This document shows, one piece after another, positions 1 to 10,039 of a stretch of DNA of 64,000 bases. Source of the DNA: JAJZQZ01 sp963790415 (GTDB taxonomy: Bacteria > Actinomycetota > Thermoleophilia > RBG-16-64-13); the NCBI GenBank assembly GCA_963790415.1, contig CAWBOK010000009.1, forward strand, positions 434,001-498,000. Direction: 5' to 3'. Below the pieces are notes generated by a model that searched no databases, was not told the DNA's origin, and worked only from the letters and a program-made list of their open reading frames with translations. How positions within the stretch are numbered: the stretch's first letter is position 1; each line of letters begins with the position of its first letter. A program made the translations under genes and the position numbers.

Positions 1-622
1 ACGCCGTACGGACGTAGTCTTGTTGCAGAGTCTCGAGCATGCTCCCGCGGGTCAGCCGAGCGAAGTAGGCCGAGAGTGCAAGCCCGAGCACGACCGTCGG
101 CAGCACCCAGTATTTGGGGCCCTCCCATCGGGAGGTCGGGAACCACCCGAGCCTGATGGAGAAGATGTAGATGAAGACCGGGCCGATGATGAACACGGGC
201 ACGGCCCACCCGATACTGGAGTAGAACAGCGCTCCGTAATCCGCCCACGTGTTGTGCTTGAGGGCGGCGATGACACCGGCCGGTATGCCGATAAACATGG
301 CAAGGATGAAGGCCATGATCCCCAGATGCATGGACACCGGGAACGCACTCCCGATGACCTCCATGACGGTCCGGCCCTTCTGCGTCATGGAGACGCCTAA
401 ATCGCCCTGCACGGCGTGGTAGATATAGCGCACGTACTGCGTGTACCACGGTTGGTCCAGCCCGTACTTCGCGTTCATGTTCGCGAGGATCTCCGCCGGG
501 ACGCCCTTCTCGCTGGTGAACGGCCCTCCGGGTATGGCCTTCATGAGGAGGAACGTGAGGAAGATGACCAGCAGGAGCACGGGGATGCTCCAAAGAATGC
601 GGCGGACGACGAACTTGAACAC
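1..622 (-). CDS. oppB: Peptide ABC transporter permease, DppB/OppB family (partial, 3' end beyond window)
   Basis: This is the first of two permease subunits of a peptide/nickel-type ABC importer in the inner membrane. The visible 207 residues begin with MFKFVVRRILWSIPVL, the usual DppB/OppB N-terminal membrane segment. They continue through the conserved AIPGGPF and YGLDQPW motifs, several hydrophobic segments, and the start of the EAA cytoplasmic loop (RLTRGSMLETLQQDYVRTA). The GTG start at 622 is chosen because AGGAG lies about ten bases upstream and because family members begin here. The gene runs off the left edge, so its C-terminus and any DppC/ATPase partners are not seen. The substrate-binding protein lies directly upstream, so the pair is probably one transport operon. 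Confidence 0.93.
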   Translation of the reverse strand, partial: MFKFVVRRILWSIPVLLLVIFLTFLLMKAIPGGPFTSEKGVPAEILANMNAKYGLDQPWYTQYVRYIYHAVQGDLGVSMTQKGRTVMEVIGSAFPVSMHLGIMAFILAMFIGIPAGVIAALKHNTWADYGALFYSSIGWAVPVFIIGPVFIYIFSIRLGWFPTSRWEGPKYWVLPTVVLGLALSAYFARLTRGSMLETLQQDYVRTA

Positions 623-775
623 TGCTAGGCCACTCCTTGCTGGTCGCCCGGGTTGTTCGCCATCACCGTCGGCGACCGGGGGGCGCCAGACGTGACACGC
701 AGTTGTGCATGATTATCACACGCCATCTGCTGACCAAGAAGGTACGGAGTCTCCTCCTGGGTTGACGATTGTAGA

Positions 776-805
776 GGGGTGGCGCCGCATCCGCGGCGCC
801 ACCCC
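776..805 (-). other. Strong stem-loop between oppA and oppB
   Basis: A perfect 13-bp inverted repeat with a 4-base loop lies in the roughly 220-base gap between the binding-protein gene and the permease gene. On the transcribed strand it is followed by TCTACAAT, not a clear U-run. It may therefore be a partial terminator or an mRNA-stabilising hairpin that lets the binding protein be made in excess over the permease, as is common in ABC import operons. I see nothing else in the gap. Confidence 0.6.
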
Positions 806-840
806 GTACACAATCGGACGATCTTACAGAACGGTGATCC

Positions 841-2509
841 CTAGTGCTTCTGGATCTTGACGTCCTTCCAGTAGGTCGTCTCACCCAGAGCGTTCGGCTC
901 ATAGCCCGAAACCCAGGTCTTGACGAGATCGGGGTTCGTGTACCAATAGACGGGGGCTACCGGCATATCCTGGACGCTCAGGATATCTTCCATGTCGCTG
1001 TAGATCTTGAAGCGGTCGGCCTCAGAGGCCGCGTTCAGCGCTTTGTCGAAGCTCGCGTCGTAGGTCGGGTTCGCCCACCGCGTGTTGTTGTTGCCGCCGC
1101 CGCCTCGAAGCACGTCGAAGAAGTTGAACGCGTCGGCAAAGTCGGCTACCCAGCCATACCGGTACACCATCACGGAGGGGTCGTTCTGGATGAACTCGAG
1201 GTACTGCTTCCACTCCATGTTCTTGAGGGTCGCGGTCACGCCGATGGCCTTCCACTGTTCCTGGATCGCCTCGGCGACGGCCTGGTGACCTTCGTTGGTG
1301 TTGTAGTAGATCACGATCTCAGGCAGACCCTTGCCATCGGGATACCCTGCAGTCGTCAGGAGCTGCTTGGCCTGGTCGACCTGCGCGGTCGGCTTGAGGA
1401 AGTCCTTCTTGATCACATCGAAGCCGGGCATGCCTTGGGGAATGAGACCCAAGGCCGGGATCTGACCGGCCTTTGTTACGTTATCGACGATCGACTGCCT
1501 GTCGATGGCAAGCGCCAGCGCTTTGCGGACGTCGACGTTGTCCAGCGGTTTGGCCGTTACGTTGAAGCCCATCATGTACGTACCCAGCATCGGGAAGACG
1601 TATGTACTCCGGCAGGGTCTTCAAGCGGTCCATGTCGGCAACGGGTAGGCCGGGCTGGATGTCGAGCTCGCCGTTCTCGAAGGCCGCCACCGCCGTGGTG
1701 TCTTCGTTGATCATGACGAACTTGACCGAGGTGAGCGTCACGTTGGCCGCATCCCGCCAGTCGGCCCACTTCTCGATCGTGAGGTCGGAATCGTGGTTCC
1801 ACGCGGTCAGCTTGTACGCCCCGTTGGTGACGATGTTCGCCGGCTCGGTCCACTTCTCGGCGAACTGTTCCACCGTCTTGGACGGGATCGGGAAGAACAT
1901 GTTCAGAGCCATCATCTGCACGAACCACGGCGTCGGGGCCTTTAGGGTCACCTTGAGGACCTTGGGGTCGGTGGCGTCTATGGCCACCGCGTCGGCCGTT
2001 CCTTTGCCGCCGTTATAATCCTCCGCGCCCTTGATGAAGTAGAGCTGATACGCGTAGTCGGCGGCAGTGGCCGGATCGAGCATGCGCAGCCAGGAGGCCT
2101 TGAAGTCCGCGGAGGTCACCGTGTCACCGTTCGTCCACTTGTCGGTGCCCCGCAGGTTGAAGGTGTAGTCGAGCCCGTCGGCGGAGACGTCCCACTTCTC
2201 GGCCGCACCGGGAGAGACGCTACCGTCGGCATTGAGGTACACAAGTCCCTCGAAGATGCTGTTGATGATCTTCATGGAGGAAGTGTCCGTCGCGAGATCC
2301 GGGTCGAGGCTCGGTGGCTCGGAACTGGTGTTGTAGGTCAGCGTCTGTTCGGGGGCCAGGTCGTTGGCTGGCGCGGTGGTCGTGGTGTCGCCGGCGGGCG
2401 GGACCGTTGTGGTGTCGTCGGTGCCGCCACACGAGGCCAGCACTCCCACGAGCGCGATCATTGCAAAGACAAGTACTAGCGCAAGCCATCCACGTTTCGA
2501 ACTCTTCAA
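841..2509 (-). CDS. oppA: Peptide ABC transporter substrate-binding lipoprotein (frameshifted)
   Basis: This is a family 5 extracellular solute-binding protein that captures oligopeptides for the adjacent permease. The N-terminus is a lipoprotein signal (KSSKRGWLALVLVF...) with lipobox LASC, followed by a Thr-rich linker. The family 5 signature region is visible in EPPSLDPDLATDTSS, with WTNGDTVTSADFKASW further on. The reading frame breaks near 1600: residues up to LKTLPEYIR are in one frame and MLGTYMMGFNV onward in another. One extra base, for example in the CTT codon there, restores one continuous protein of about 555 residues, a normal length. A TTG start is chosen because AAGGAGG lies eight bases upstream. 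The shift is either a sequence error or a recent mutation. Confidence 0.88.
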
Positions 2510-2625
2510 GATCGAACCCTCCTTCTAGTTACGTGACATCCGCACCTCTTAGTAAAGCATCCGGTGGGTGTGTCACCTCCTTGGTCAGTGTGCGTTCCTG
2601 CCGATCCTCACGTCGGGCCGGTCCC

Positions 2626-2847
2626 TCAAAGAACGAAGCCAAGAGCTACCGTGACAATAGCGAATAGGACAGCGGCCGCTACCGTGATGCGGTCCAGGTT
2701 CTTCTGGACTACACTCGTCCCGCCGATGGCACCCATACCGCCACCAAGAGCACTAGAGAGTCCGGCGTCCTTTCCCGAGTGGAGAAAGATGAGCACCATC
2801 AGGCCAACACCGAGGATGGTATCGAGTACGGCTAAGACGTAGACCAC
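2626..2847 (-). CDS. secG: Preprotein translocase subunit SecG
   Basis: SecG is a small integral membrane subunit of the SecYEG translocon. The 73-residue protein has two hydrophobic helices (about residues 3-22 and 53-72) joined by the conserved Gly-rich loop HSGKDAGLSSALGGG. The GTG start at 2847 has a GGAG about nine bases upstream. Placement downstream of gpmI/tpiA/pgk/gap is the classic location in Gram-positive bacteria, and it ends this glycolytic operon before the transporter genes. Confidence 0.93.
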   Translation of the reverse strand: MVYVLAVLDTILGVGLMVLIFLHSGKDAGLSSALGGGMGAIGGTSVVQKNLDRITVAAAVLFAIVTVALGFVL

Positions 2848-2938
2848 GTTGAACTACTCCTCACGATCCGATACATGACTATCACAGGCCGACCTAGCCT
2901 ACCACGCGGCATTAAGACGATACAAACGCCGCATCGCC

Positions 2939-4485
2939 TCATACCAGCGGCCGGCCGGTCATTTCGGCGGGCACGTCGAGACCGAGAAGGGTCAGCACGG
3001 TCGGCGCCAGGTCGGCAAGTCCCGCGCCCCCGCGGAGCGGCCCTCGGCCCCCGACGTAGATGAAATACACGGGGTTGGTAGTGTGCGCGGTGTTGGGCGC
3101 ACCATCGGGGTCGACCATGTATTCGGCGTTACCGTGGTCGGCGGTGACGAACACCCTGGCATCGCGCGCATGTAGCACCTCCAGTACCTCGGCCAGGCAT
3201 GAGTCCACGTGCTCGAGAGCCTCCACCGTGGCGGCGACGGAACCGGTGTGCGCGACCATGTCGGGATTGGCGAAGTTGAGGATGGTGAAATCGACCAGCT
3301 GCTCGTTCATCGCCTCGCGGAAGGCGGCCGTCACCAGATGCGCGCTCATCTCCGGCTTCTGGTCGTAGGTCTCCACATCCCGCGGTGAAGGGATGAGGCG
3401 GCGTGACTCGCCCGGGAACGGCTCGTCCCTCCCGCCATTGAAGAAGAAGGTGACGTGGGCATACTTCTCGGTCTCGGCTATGTGCAGCTGCTGCATCCCG
3501 GCCCGGCTGATGATCTCGGCGAGCACGTGTGCGGGCGGTACGTCGGGGAAGGCAACAGGGATGTCGAACGACTCCTCATACTCCGTCATGCCGATGAACG
3601 CGACCCGCGGCGCCCCGCCACGGCGGTCGAACCCAACGAAATCGGCGTCGATGAAGGCCCGGGTGAGTTCTCGTGTGCGGTCGGGGCGGAAGTTGAAGAA
3701 TACGATGGTATCGCCATCGTGGATGCGGCCCTCCGCCACCGACCCGATGATGGTCGGGAGCACGAACTCGTCGGTGAGTCCCTCAGCGTACGACGCGGCG
3801 ATGGCCGCGGCCACCGTGGGCGCCCGCGGTGCGTCGCCGTGGACCAAGGCATCGTAGGCCAAGGCGACGCGCTCCCAGCGCAGGTCGCGATCCATGGCGT
3901 AGTAGCGTCCCGAGATGGTGGCGATGCGCCCGAGTCGTTCCTCGACGAGGAAGGCCTCCAGATCGGCAAGGAATCCCTCGCCGGCGTGTGGCGACGTGTC
4001 TCGGCCATCCATGAACATGTGGAGAAACAGCCGTTCCACCCCGCACTGCCGCGCCAGTTGCACGAGGGCGTGGATGTGCTCGACGGCCGAGTGCACGCCC
4101 CCATCGGAGAGGAGCCCCATGAGATGCACGGCCGCATCCTGACGGGCAGCGGCCGACATGGCCGGTGCCAACACCGGGTTGTCGAAGAAGGAGCCATCGA
4201 CCACGGCGCGGTTAATGCGGGTGAGATCCTGATACAGGATTCGCCCGGACCCCAGGGTGAGGTGGCCCACCTCGGAGTTGCCCATGATGCCCGCCGGCAG
4301 ACCCACCGCTTCGCCGCTCGCCTCGAGCAGCACCCACGGGTGCTCCGCCAGCAACGCGTCCCACGTCGGCGTCCGAGCCAGGCTGATCGCGTTGCCGGGC
4401 CCCGGAGGAGCGTGCCCCCAACCGTCGAGCACGATCAGCGCCACGGGCCGAGGCCGTTCGCCTGCCGACGACGAACGGTCGTCCG

Positions 4486-4489
<4 letters not shown>
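2939..4489 (-). CDS. gpmI: 2,3-bisphosphoglycerate-independent phosphoglycerate mutase
   Basis: The enzyme interconverts 3- and 2-phosphoglycerate through a phosphoserine intermediate, using two Mn ions in the alkaline-phosphatase fold. The 516 residues match the family length. Visible motifs are the N-terminal metal site VLDGWG (Asp22), the catalytic serine in GNSEVGH (Ser72), DGRDTSPHAG, FFNFRPDR, and the C-terminal TADHGNAE. The GTG start overlaps the tpiA stop codon (GTGA), so translation is probably coupled. Because this is the cofactor-independent type, 2,3-bisphosphoglycerate made elsewhere in the window is not required as its cofactor. Confidence 0.97.
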
Positions 4490-5244
<755 letters not shown>

Positions 5245-5255
5245 GCTCGAGCCTC

Positions 5256-6440
5256 CTAGATTCTGCTCAGCGCTTCTACCCCAGGAAGGGTGGCGCCCTC
5301 GATGAACTCCAACGACGCGCCGCCGCCGGTAGACACATGGTCCATGACTTCCGCCAGGCCCAGACTCGTGATCGCGGCGACGGAGTCGCCCCCTCCCACC
5401 ACGGTCACCCCGTTCGAGGCCGCCATGGCCCGCGCCACCGCCTCGGTACCGCCGGCGAAGGGCGCCATCTCGAAGACGCCCATGGGGCCGTTCCAGAACA
5501 CCTCGCCTGCGGCGGCGATGCGCGCGGCATAGGCCTGCGCCGTGCGGGGGCCGATGTCGAGACCCATCCAGCCTTCGGGCACGTCGTCGGCCGGCGCCAC
5601 CCGCGTGGCCGCGTCCACGGCGAACCGATCGGCGACCACCACGTCTTCCGGCAGGAACAGAGAGCACCGCGAACCCGCGGCCTTGGCCAAGAGCGCCCGC
5701 GCGATGCCCACGCCGACCTCGTCCTCCACCCGAGACGCTCCTACCTCTCCGCCCCGAGCCTTGATGAAGGTGAAACACATGGCTCCGCCGATCAGCAGTT
5801 CGTCGGCCAGGTCGAGGAACCGCTCGATGACCTTGATCTTGTCGGTCACCTTGGCTCCGCCCAGGACCACCACGAACGGCCGCTTCGGCTCGCTCAACAG
5901 GGCACCCAGCGCATCGAGCTCCTTCTCCATCAGCAGACCGGCCACCGCGGGGATAAGCGCCGCCACTCCGGCGGTGGTAGCGTGTGCCCGGTGTGCGGCC
6001 CCGAAGGCGTCGTTCACATACACGTCGGCCAGCCCGGCGAGTTCCGCGGCCAACTCGGGGTCGTTCCTCTTCTCTCGAGGATCGAAGCGTGAGTTCTCCA
6101 GCAGCACCACATCGCCGGGCTGCATGCCGGCCACCGCTTCCCGGACCGCCGGACCGGTGAGTTCGTCGACCTTGCGCACCGAGGTTCCCAGAAGTCGAGC
6201 GAGACGGGAGGCCACCGGATCGAGTCGCAGGGCGTCATCGGGGGTGTCCTTCGGCCGGCCCAGGTGCGAGACGAGTATCACCTTGGCCCCGCGCTCCCGC
6301 AGGTAGGCGATGGTAGGCAACGCGGCCCGGATGCGGGTGTCGTCGGCCACGCCCCCAGCCTTCAGCGGCACGTTGAAATCTACCCGCACCAACACGCGCC
6401 TACCGGTGACCTCGACATCGCGGACGGTCATCGTGCGCAC
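5256..6440 (-). CDS. pgk: Phosphoglycerate kinase
   Basis: Pgk transfers the acyl phosphate of 1,3-bisphosphoglycerate to ADP. The 394-residue protein has the N-domain substrate motifs VRVDFNVP and SHLGRP, the middle hinge VLGGAKVTDK, and the C-domain nucleotide-binding GPMGVFE and GGGDSVAA. The GTG start at 6440 is preceded by GGAG at a seven-base spacing. A second in-frame ATG lies three codons downstream and could be used instead. The gap stop codon is only ten bases away, which supports co-transcription. Confidence 0.97.
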   Translation of the reverse strand: MRTMTVRDVEVTGRRVLVRVDFNVPLKAGGVADDTRIRAALPTIAYLRERGAKVILVSHLGRPKDTPDDALRLDPVASRLARLLGTSVRKVDELTGPAVREAVAGMQPGDVVLLENSRFDPREKRNDPELAAELAGLADVYVNDAFGAAHRAHATTAGVAALIPAVAGLLMEKELDALGALLSEPKRPFVVVLGGAKVTDKIKVIERFLDLADELLIGGAMCFTFIKARGGEVGASRVEDEVGVGIARALLAKAAGSRCSLFLPEDVVVADRFAVDAATRVAPADDVPEGWMGLDIGPRTAQAYAARIAAAGEVFWNGPMGVFEMAPFAGGTEAVARAMAASNGVTVVGGGDSVAAITSLGLAEVMDHVSTGGGASLEFIEGATLPGVEALSRI

Positions 6441-6450
6441 AGCGTCTCTC

Positions 6451-7446
6451 CTACAGCAGGCGGAGCACCAGGTCGACCATGCGGTTGGAGAAGCCCCACT
6501 CGTTGTCGTACCACGACACCACCTTCACCATCCGCCCGGCGGCCATGGTGAGCGGAGCATCGAAGATCGACGAGTGCGGGTTCCCCACGATGTCGCTGGA
6601 CACGATGGGGTCGTCGGTGTACTGGAGCACGCCGGCCATGGGGCCGTCGGCCGCGGCCTTCACCGCGTCGTTGACCTCGGCGACCGTGGCGTCACGTCCG
6701 ACGATGACGGTGAGGTCGACCACCGAACCGTCAGGCACGGGCACGCGCATGGCGAAGCCGTCGAGCTTGCCCTTCAGTTCGGGGAGCACCAAGCCGATCG
6801 CCCGCGCCGCCCCGGTGGACGTCGGGATGATGGACATCGCGGCCGCCCGCGCGCGGCGCAGGTCCTTGTGCGGCAGGTCCAGGATGCTCTGATCGTTCGT
6901 GTAGGCGTGGGTGGTGGTCATGAACCCCTGTTGGATCCCGAAGGTGTCGAGCAACACCTTGGCTACCGGCGCCAAGCAGTTGGTCGTGCACGAGGCGTTC
7001 GAGAGGATATGGTGCTTCGACGAGTCGTAGTCACCGTCGTTCACCCCCACCACCACGGTGAGGTCCGGGTCCTTGGCCGGGGCGCTGATGACCACTTTCT
7101 TGGCGCCCGCGTCGAGGTGTTTGGAGGCGCCCGCACGGTCGGTGAAGTGGCCGGTGGACTCCACCACCACGTCGATGCCCAGATCGCGCCACGGGAGGCC
7201 TGCCGGATCGCGCTCGGCGAACACCCTCATCACGTCGCCGTCGACGGCGATGCCATCGGCGGTGACCGATACGTCGCCCGGCCACACGCCATGGATGCTG
7301 TCGTACTTGAGCAGATAGGCCAGCGTCTTGGCGTCGGTGAGATCGTTCACGGCCACCAGTTCGATGTCCGCCCCCCGCAGACGTGCCGCCCGCAGGAAGT
7401 TGCGCCCAATACGTCCGAAGCCGTTGACGGCGACCCTCACACTCAT
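6451..7446 (-). CDS. gap: Glyceraldehyde-3-phosphate dehydrogenase, type I
   Basis: The enzyme oxidatively phosphorylates glyceraldehyde 3-phosphate. The 331 residues contain the NAD-binding NGFGRIGRN, an acidic NDLTD at the end of the second strand that favours NAD over NADP, the catalytic SNASCTTN (Cys153), the active-site His in TTTHAYT, and the C-terminal WYDNEWGFSNR. GGAGG sits about nine bases before the ATG. It heads the gap-pgk-tpiA-gpmI block and is directly downstream of whiA. Confidence 0.98.
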   Translation of the reverse strand: MSVRVAVNGFGRIGRNFLRAARLRGADIELVAVNDLTDAKTLAYLLKYDSIHGVWPGDVSVTADGIAVDGDVMRVFAERDPAGLPWRDLGIDVVVESTGHFTDRAGASKHLDAGAKKVVISAPAKDPDLTVVVGVNDGDYDSSKHHILSNASCTTNCLAPVAKVLLDTFGIQQGFMTTTHAYTNDQSILDLPHKDLRRARAAAMSIIPTSTGAARAIGLVLPELKGKLDGFAMRVPVPDGSVVDLTVIVGRDATVAEVNDAVKAAADGPMAGVLQYTDDPIVSSDIVGNPHSSIFDAPLTMAAGRMVKVVSWYDNEWGFSNRMVDLVLRLL

Positions 7447-7475
7447 GCCTGTGACCCTCCTGATAACCCCATCGT

Positions 7476-8492
7476 TCACGGTCCCGCGATTCTACCATAG
7501 GGCCTCCGGCGGCCCGGCCGAGGAGCGCTGGGACCCGGGCCTGCCAACCGGCGTCTTCCGCCGCCCGCTCCAGACGCCGCAAGTCGATGGTTCGCCGCCG
7601 ACCGGGTAAGCACCTCGGGCGACTCCGCCGCCAGCTCGGCCAGATTGAGATACGGGTGTTCGGTTCGAAGAGCGGCCATCTCGCGAAGGGCGACCGGGAG
7701 GTCGTCGAGAAGACCGCGCGTCGCCAGATACCTGATGGCTTCGGTCTGTCGAAGGGCCGCCGCACTGGTGCGGCCGAGATTGGCCTGATCCCAGTTGGCC
7801 AGACGATTCGCCCGCGCCCGCACGTCTTTCATCACCGCCTGCTCCGCGACCTGGAGCGCCGACTCCTGCGCCCCGGCGAGGGCCAACAACTCGGCCATCT
7901 CCTCGCGTCCCTTGAGATAGACCACGTGGCTGCCGCGCCGCACGTACGAGCCGGGATGGAACTCCAGCCCCTCGAGAAGATCCACGAGGGCTGCGGCGAA
8001 ATCGGCGTGGGGAGTGACGATCTCCAGGTGGGCTTCGCTCTGGGGGGGGTTCACCGAACCCGCCCCGATGAGACAGCCGCGCAGAAACGCGGCCTTACAG
8101 CAGCGCCTCTTCACCAGCCGCGCCGGCACCCCTGTCTCCAGCCGGAAGGCATCGGTGAGCAACCCCAACTCGTTGAGCGCCTGCAGAGTGGCGGGAGAGC
8201 CGGCCAGATGCACTTCGTAGACCAGACGCCGCTGGAAGCGAGACTCGCGGCGCGTCCGAAGCTGCCCCTCCGCCCCGAAGGCCTTGAAGTGCGAGTACAC
8301 CAGTCGGGCCGCCGCTTGGACCGTGGTGGCCAGATGCACGCCGTACCGCTCCTCCTCGGTCACGCCCCCGCGGATGTGGAAACTCCCCGACGTGTGCAGC
8401 AACGCCGCCACCTCCGCCAGCCGGCAGCACTGCCGGGAGTCGGTCACCCGCGCCAGTTCCTCCCGCACCGATCGGGTGAAGCTGGCCGTCAT
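7476..8492 (-). CDS. whiA: DNA-binding regulator WhiA (C-terminal frameshift)
   Basis: WhiA is a conserved Gram-positive transcription or chromosome-organisation factor, essential for sporulation septation in Streptomyces. It has an N-terminal LAGLIDADG homing-endonuclease-like fold (here about residues 60-210, with RGCLIGAGSVNPP) and a C-terminal HTH (about residues 235-310, with NRLANWDQANLGRTSAAA). The final helix reads SAANHRL and then leaves frame near 7581: removing one base of a doubled A on the + strand restores the family-typical NHRLRRLERAAED. The annotated end is therefore approximate. The start ATG at 8492 matches the family N-terminus. The usual neighbour yvcK is absent from between rapZ and whiA. 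Confidence 0.9.
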   Translation of the reverse strand: MTASFTRSVREELARVTDSRQCCRLAEVAALLHTSGSFHIRGGVTEEERYGVHLATTVQAAARLVYSHFKAFGAEGQLRTRRESRFQRRLVYEVHLAGSPATLQALNELGLLTDAFRLETGVPARLVKRRCCKAAFLRGCLIGAGSVNPPQSEAHLEIVTPHADFAAALVDLLEGLEFHPGSYVRRGSHVVYLKGREEMAELLALAGAQESALQVAEQAVMKDVRARANRLANWDQANLGRTSAAALRQTEAIRYLATRGLLDDLPVALREMAALRTEHPYLNLAELAAESPEVLTRSAANHRLAASGAGGGRRRLAGPGPSAPRPGRRRPYGRIAGP

Positions 8493-8559
8493 CAGACCGC
8501 GCCGGCGCCCCGACGGACCGAGTGTTCGGCGACCGCGATCGCCACTGCCCGGCTCACCG

Positions 8560-9456
8560 TCAGCGCTCCACGTCGCGGTGACGCACCCCTGCCACAACTT
8601 GGGGCTCCTTTGCCAAGGTGGCGGCGAATGCCTCGGCCAGCGCGACCGAGCGATGGCGTCCCCCGGTGCAGCCCACTGCGACGATCAATCGAGTCCTACG
8701 CACGGCGACATAGAGCGGCACCAGGTAGACGAGGAGACCCGAGGCCCGCTCGATGAAGCCATGCGTCTCCGGCCGCGCGATGACGTAGTCTTTCACCGAC
8801 TCATCGAGACCGGTCAGCGGACGCAGCTTCTCTTCCCAGTGAGGGTTCGGCAGGAAGCGGGCGTCGAGCACGATGTCGGCCTCGGTCGGAAGCCCGTACT
8901 TGTAGCCGAACGACAGGAAGGTCACGAACACCTGGTCTATCAACTCCCCGGCAAGGAGGGCATCCTGAATGCGCCGTTTCAGTTCGTGGACGTTCAGGTC
9001 CGACGTATCGATGACCACGTCCGCCCGTTCGCGCAAACCGGTGAGAAGCCCGCGCTCCTCTCGGATCCCCTCCACCAGCCGATCGTCCGGAGCCAAGGGA
9101 TGCGTGCGCCGCGTCGATTGGAAGCGGGCCACCAGCACGTCGTCGGACGCGTCGAGGAACAAGACGCGAGAGTGGATGCCGAGGCGGTCCAACTCGGCCA
9201 GCACCTCCTCGAGATGTTCGAAGTAGCGACGTCCGCGCGCGTCGAAGACCAAGGCGACCTTGTCCACGCGGCTGCCCTCCAAGGAGAAGAGCTCGACCAC
9301 CCGAGGCAGCATCTGCACCGGCAGGTTGTCGATGCAGAAGTAGCCCATGTCTTCGAACGTGGCGACTGCTTGAGATTTCCCGGCACCGGAGAGTCCGGTG
9401 ATCACGGTGAGTTCCAGGCGCGCCGGCGGCACCAACCCCTCCTGCCGGTCGGTCAC
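8560..9456 (-). CDS. rapZ: RNase adapter / nucleotide-binding protein RapZ (YvcJ family)
   Basis: RapZ-family proteins bind GTP/ATP and, in enterobacteria, control the GlmZ small RNA and glucosamine-6-phosphate synthase. In Gram-positives the role is less defined. The protein of about 298 residues has a P-loop (ITGLSGAGKSQ, residues 19-29), a Walker-B-like region (FLDASDDVLVARF), the family motif RRTHPLA, and the C-terminal GCTGGRHRSVA. The GTG start overlaps the ogt stop (GTGA). It is followed by whiA after 67 bases. Confidence 0.95.
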   Translation of the reverse strand: MTDRQEGLVPPARLELTVITGLSGAGKSQAVATFEDMGYFCIDNLPVQMLPRVVELFSLEGSRVDKVALVFDARGRRYFEHLEEVLAELDRLGIHSRVLFLDASDDVLVARFQSTRRTHPLAPDDRLVEGIREERGLLTGLRERADVVIDTSDLNVHELKRRIQDALLAGELIDQVFVTFLSFGYKYGLPTEADIVLDARFLPNPHWEEKLRPLTGLDESVKDYVIARPETHGFIERASGLLVYLVPLYVAVRRTRLIVAVGCTGGRHRSVALAEAFAATLAKEPQVVAGVRHRDVER

Positions 9457-9971
9457 ATCGCACCTTCCAGCGTCAGCAGCAGCGGCTTCCACCGCTCGTC
9501 GTCGCCGTAGGGACCGAGCGACCCATCGCTCCGCACCACTCGGTGGCACGGCACCACGATCGGTATCGGGTTCTCAGCCATCGCCGTACCTACAGCGCGG
9601 GCGGCGCCCGGCCGGCCGGCCGCGGCGGCCAGCTCGCCATAGGTCACCATGGCGCCCGGTCGCACCGCGAGGAGGGCTCGGTAGACCGCCAAGCGGAACG
9701 GCGTGAGACCAAGGTGGGCAAGCTCCACCTCATCCGCCGACCACGTCAGCCGCCGCCGTGTGAAGTAGGCCTCCAGCTCGCGCGCCCACTCCCACGCCGC
9801 GGAAGGCCCCGCCGAGGGCCCCGCGGAGGTCCGCTCGGCTCCCATGATCGCCTTGCGCGGCGCAAGGAGCACCGGCAGAGACGGCAACGTGACTTCCACC
9901 AGTCTGCCGCCCGCCACCACCACGGAACCCTCGCCCCACGCCGTCCGGAAACCCGCCCGTTCGCACTCCAT
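9453..9971 (-). CDS. ogt: Methylated-DNA-[protein]-cysteine S-methyltransferase (O6-alkylguanine transferase)
   Basis: This is a suicidal DNA repair protein that moves alkyl groups from O6-alkylguanine to its own cysteine. The C-terminal domain carries the HTH-like TPFRLAVYRALLAV, the arginine-finger helix AARAVGTAMAENP, and the active-site PCHRV (Cys142). The N-terminal domain is short and degenerate. The ATG at 9971 is chosen over two upstream in-frame starts because GGAGG precedes it at about six bases. It lies between uvrC and rapZ, where such a gene is not usual. Confidence 0.93.
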   Translation of the reverse strand: MECERAGFRTAWGEGSVVVAGGRLVEVTLPSLPVLLAPRKAIMGAERTSAGPSAGPSAAWEWARELEAYFTRRRLTWSADEVELAHLGLTPFRLAVYRALLAVRPGAMVTYGELAAAAGRPGAARAVGTAMAENPIPIVVPCHRVVRSDGSLGPYGDDERWKPLLLTLEGAM

Positions 9972-10039
9972 CGTCATCCTCCACGGCACCCGCGACCCGG
10001 GCGAGAAACCGCCGTCTGACTTCGGCCCAGTTTACTAGT

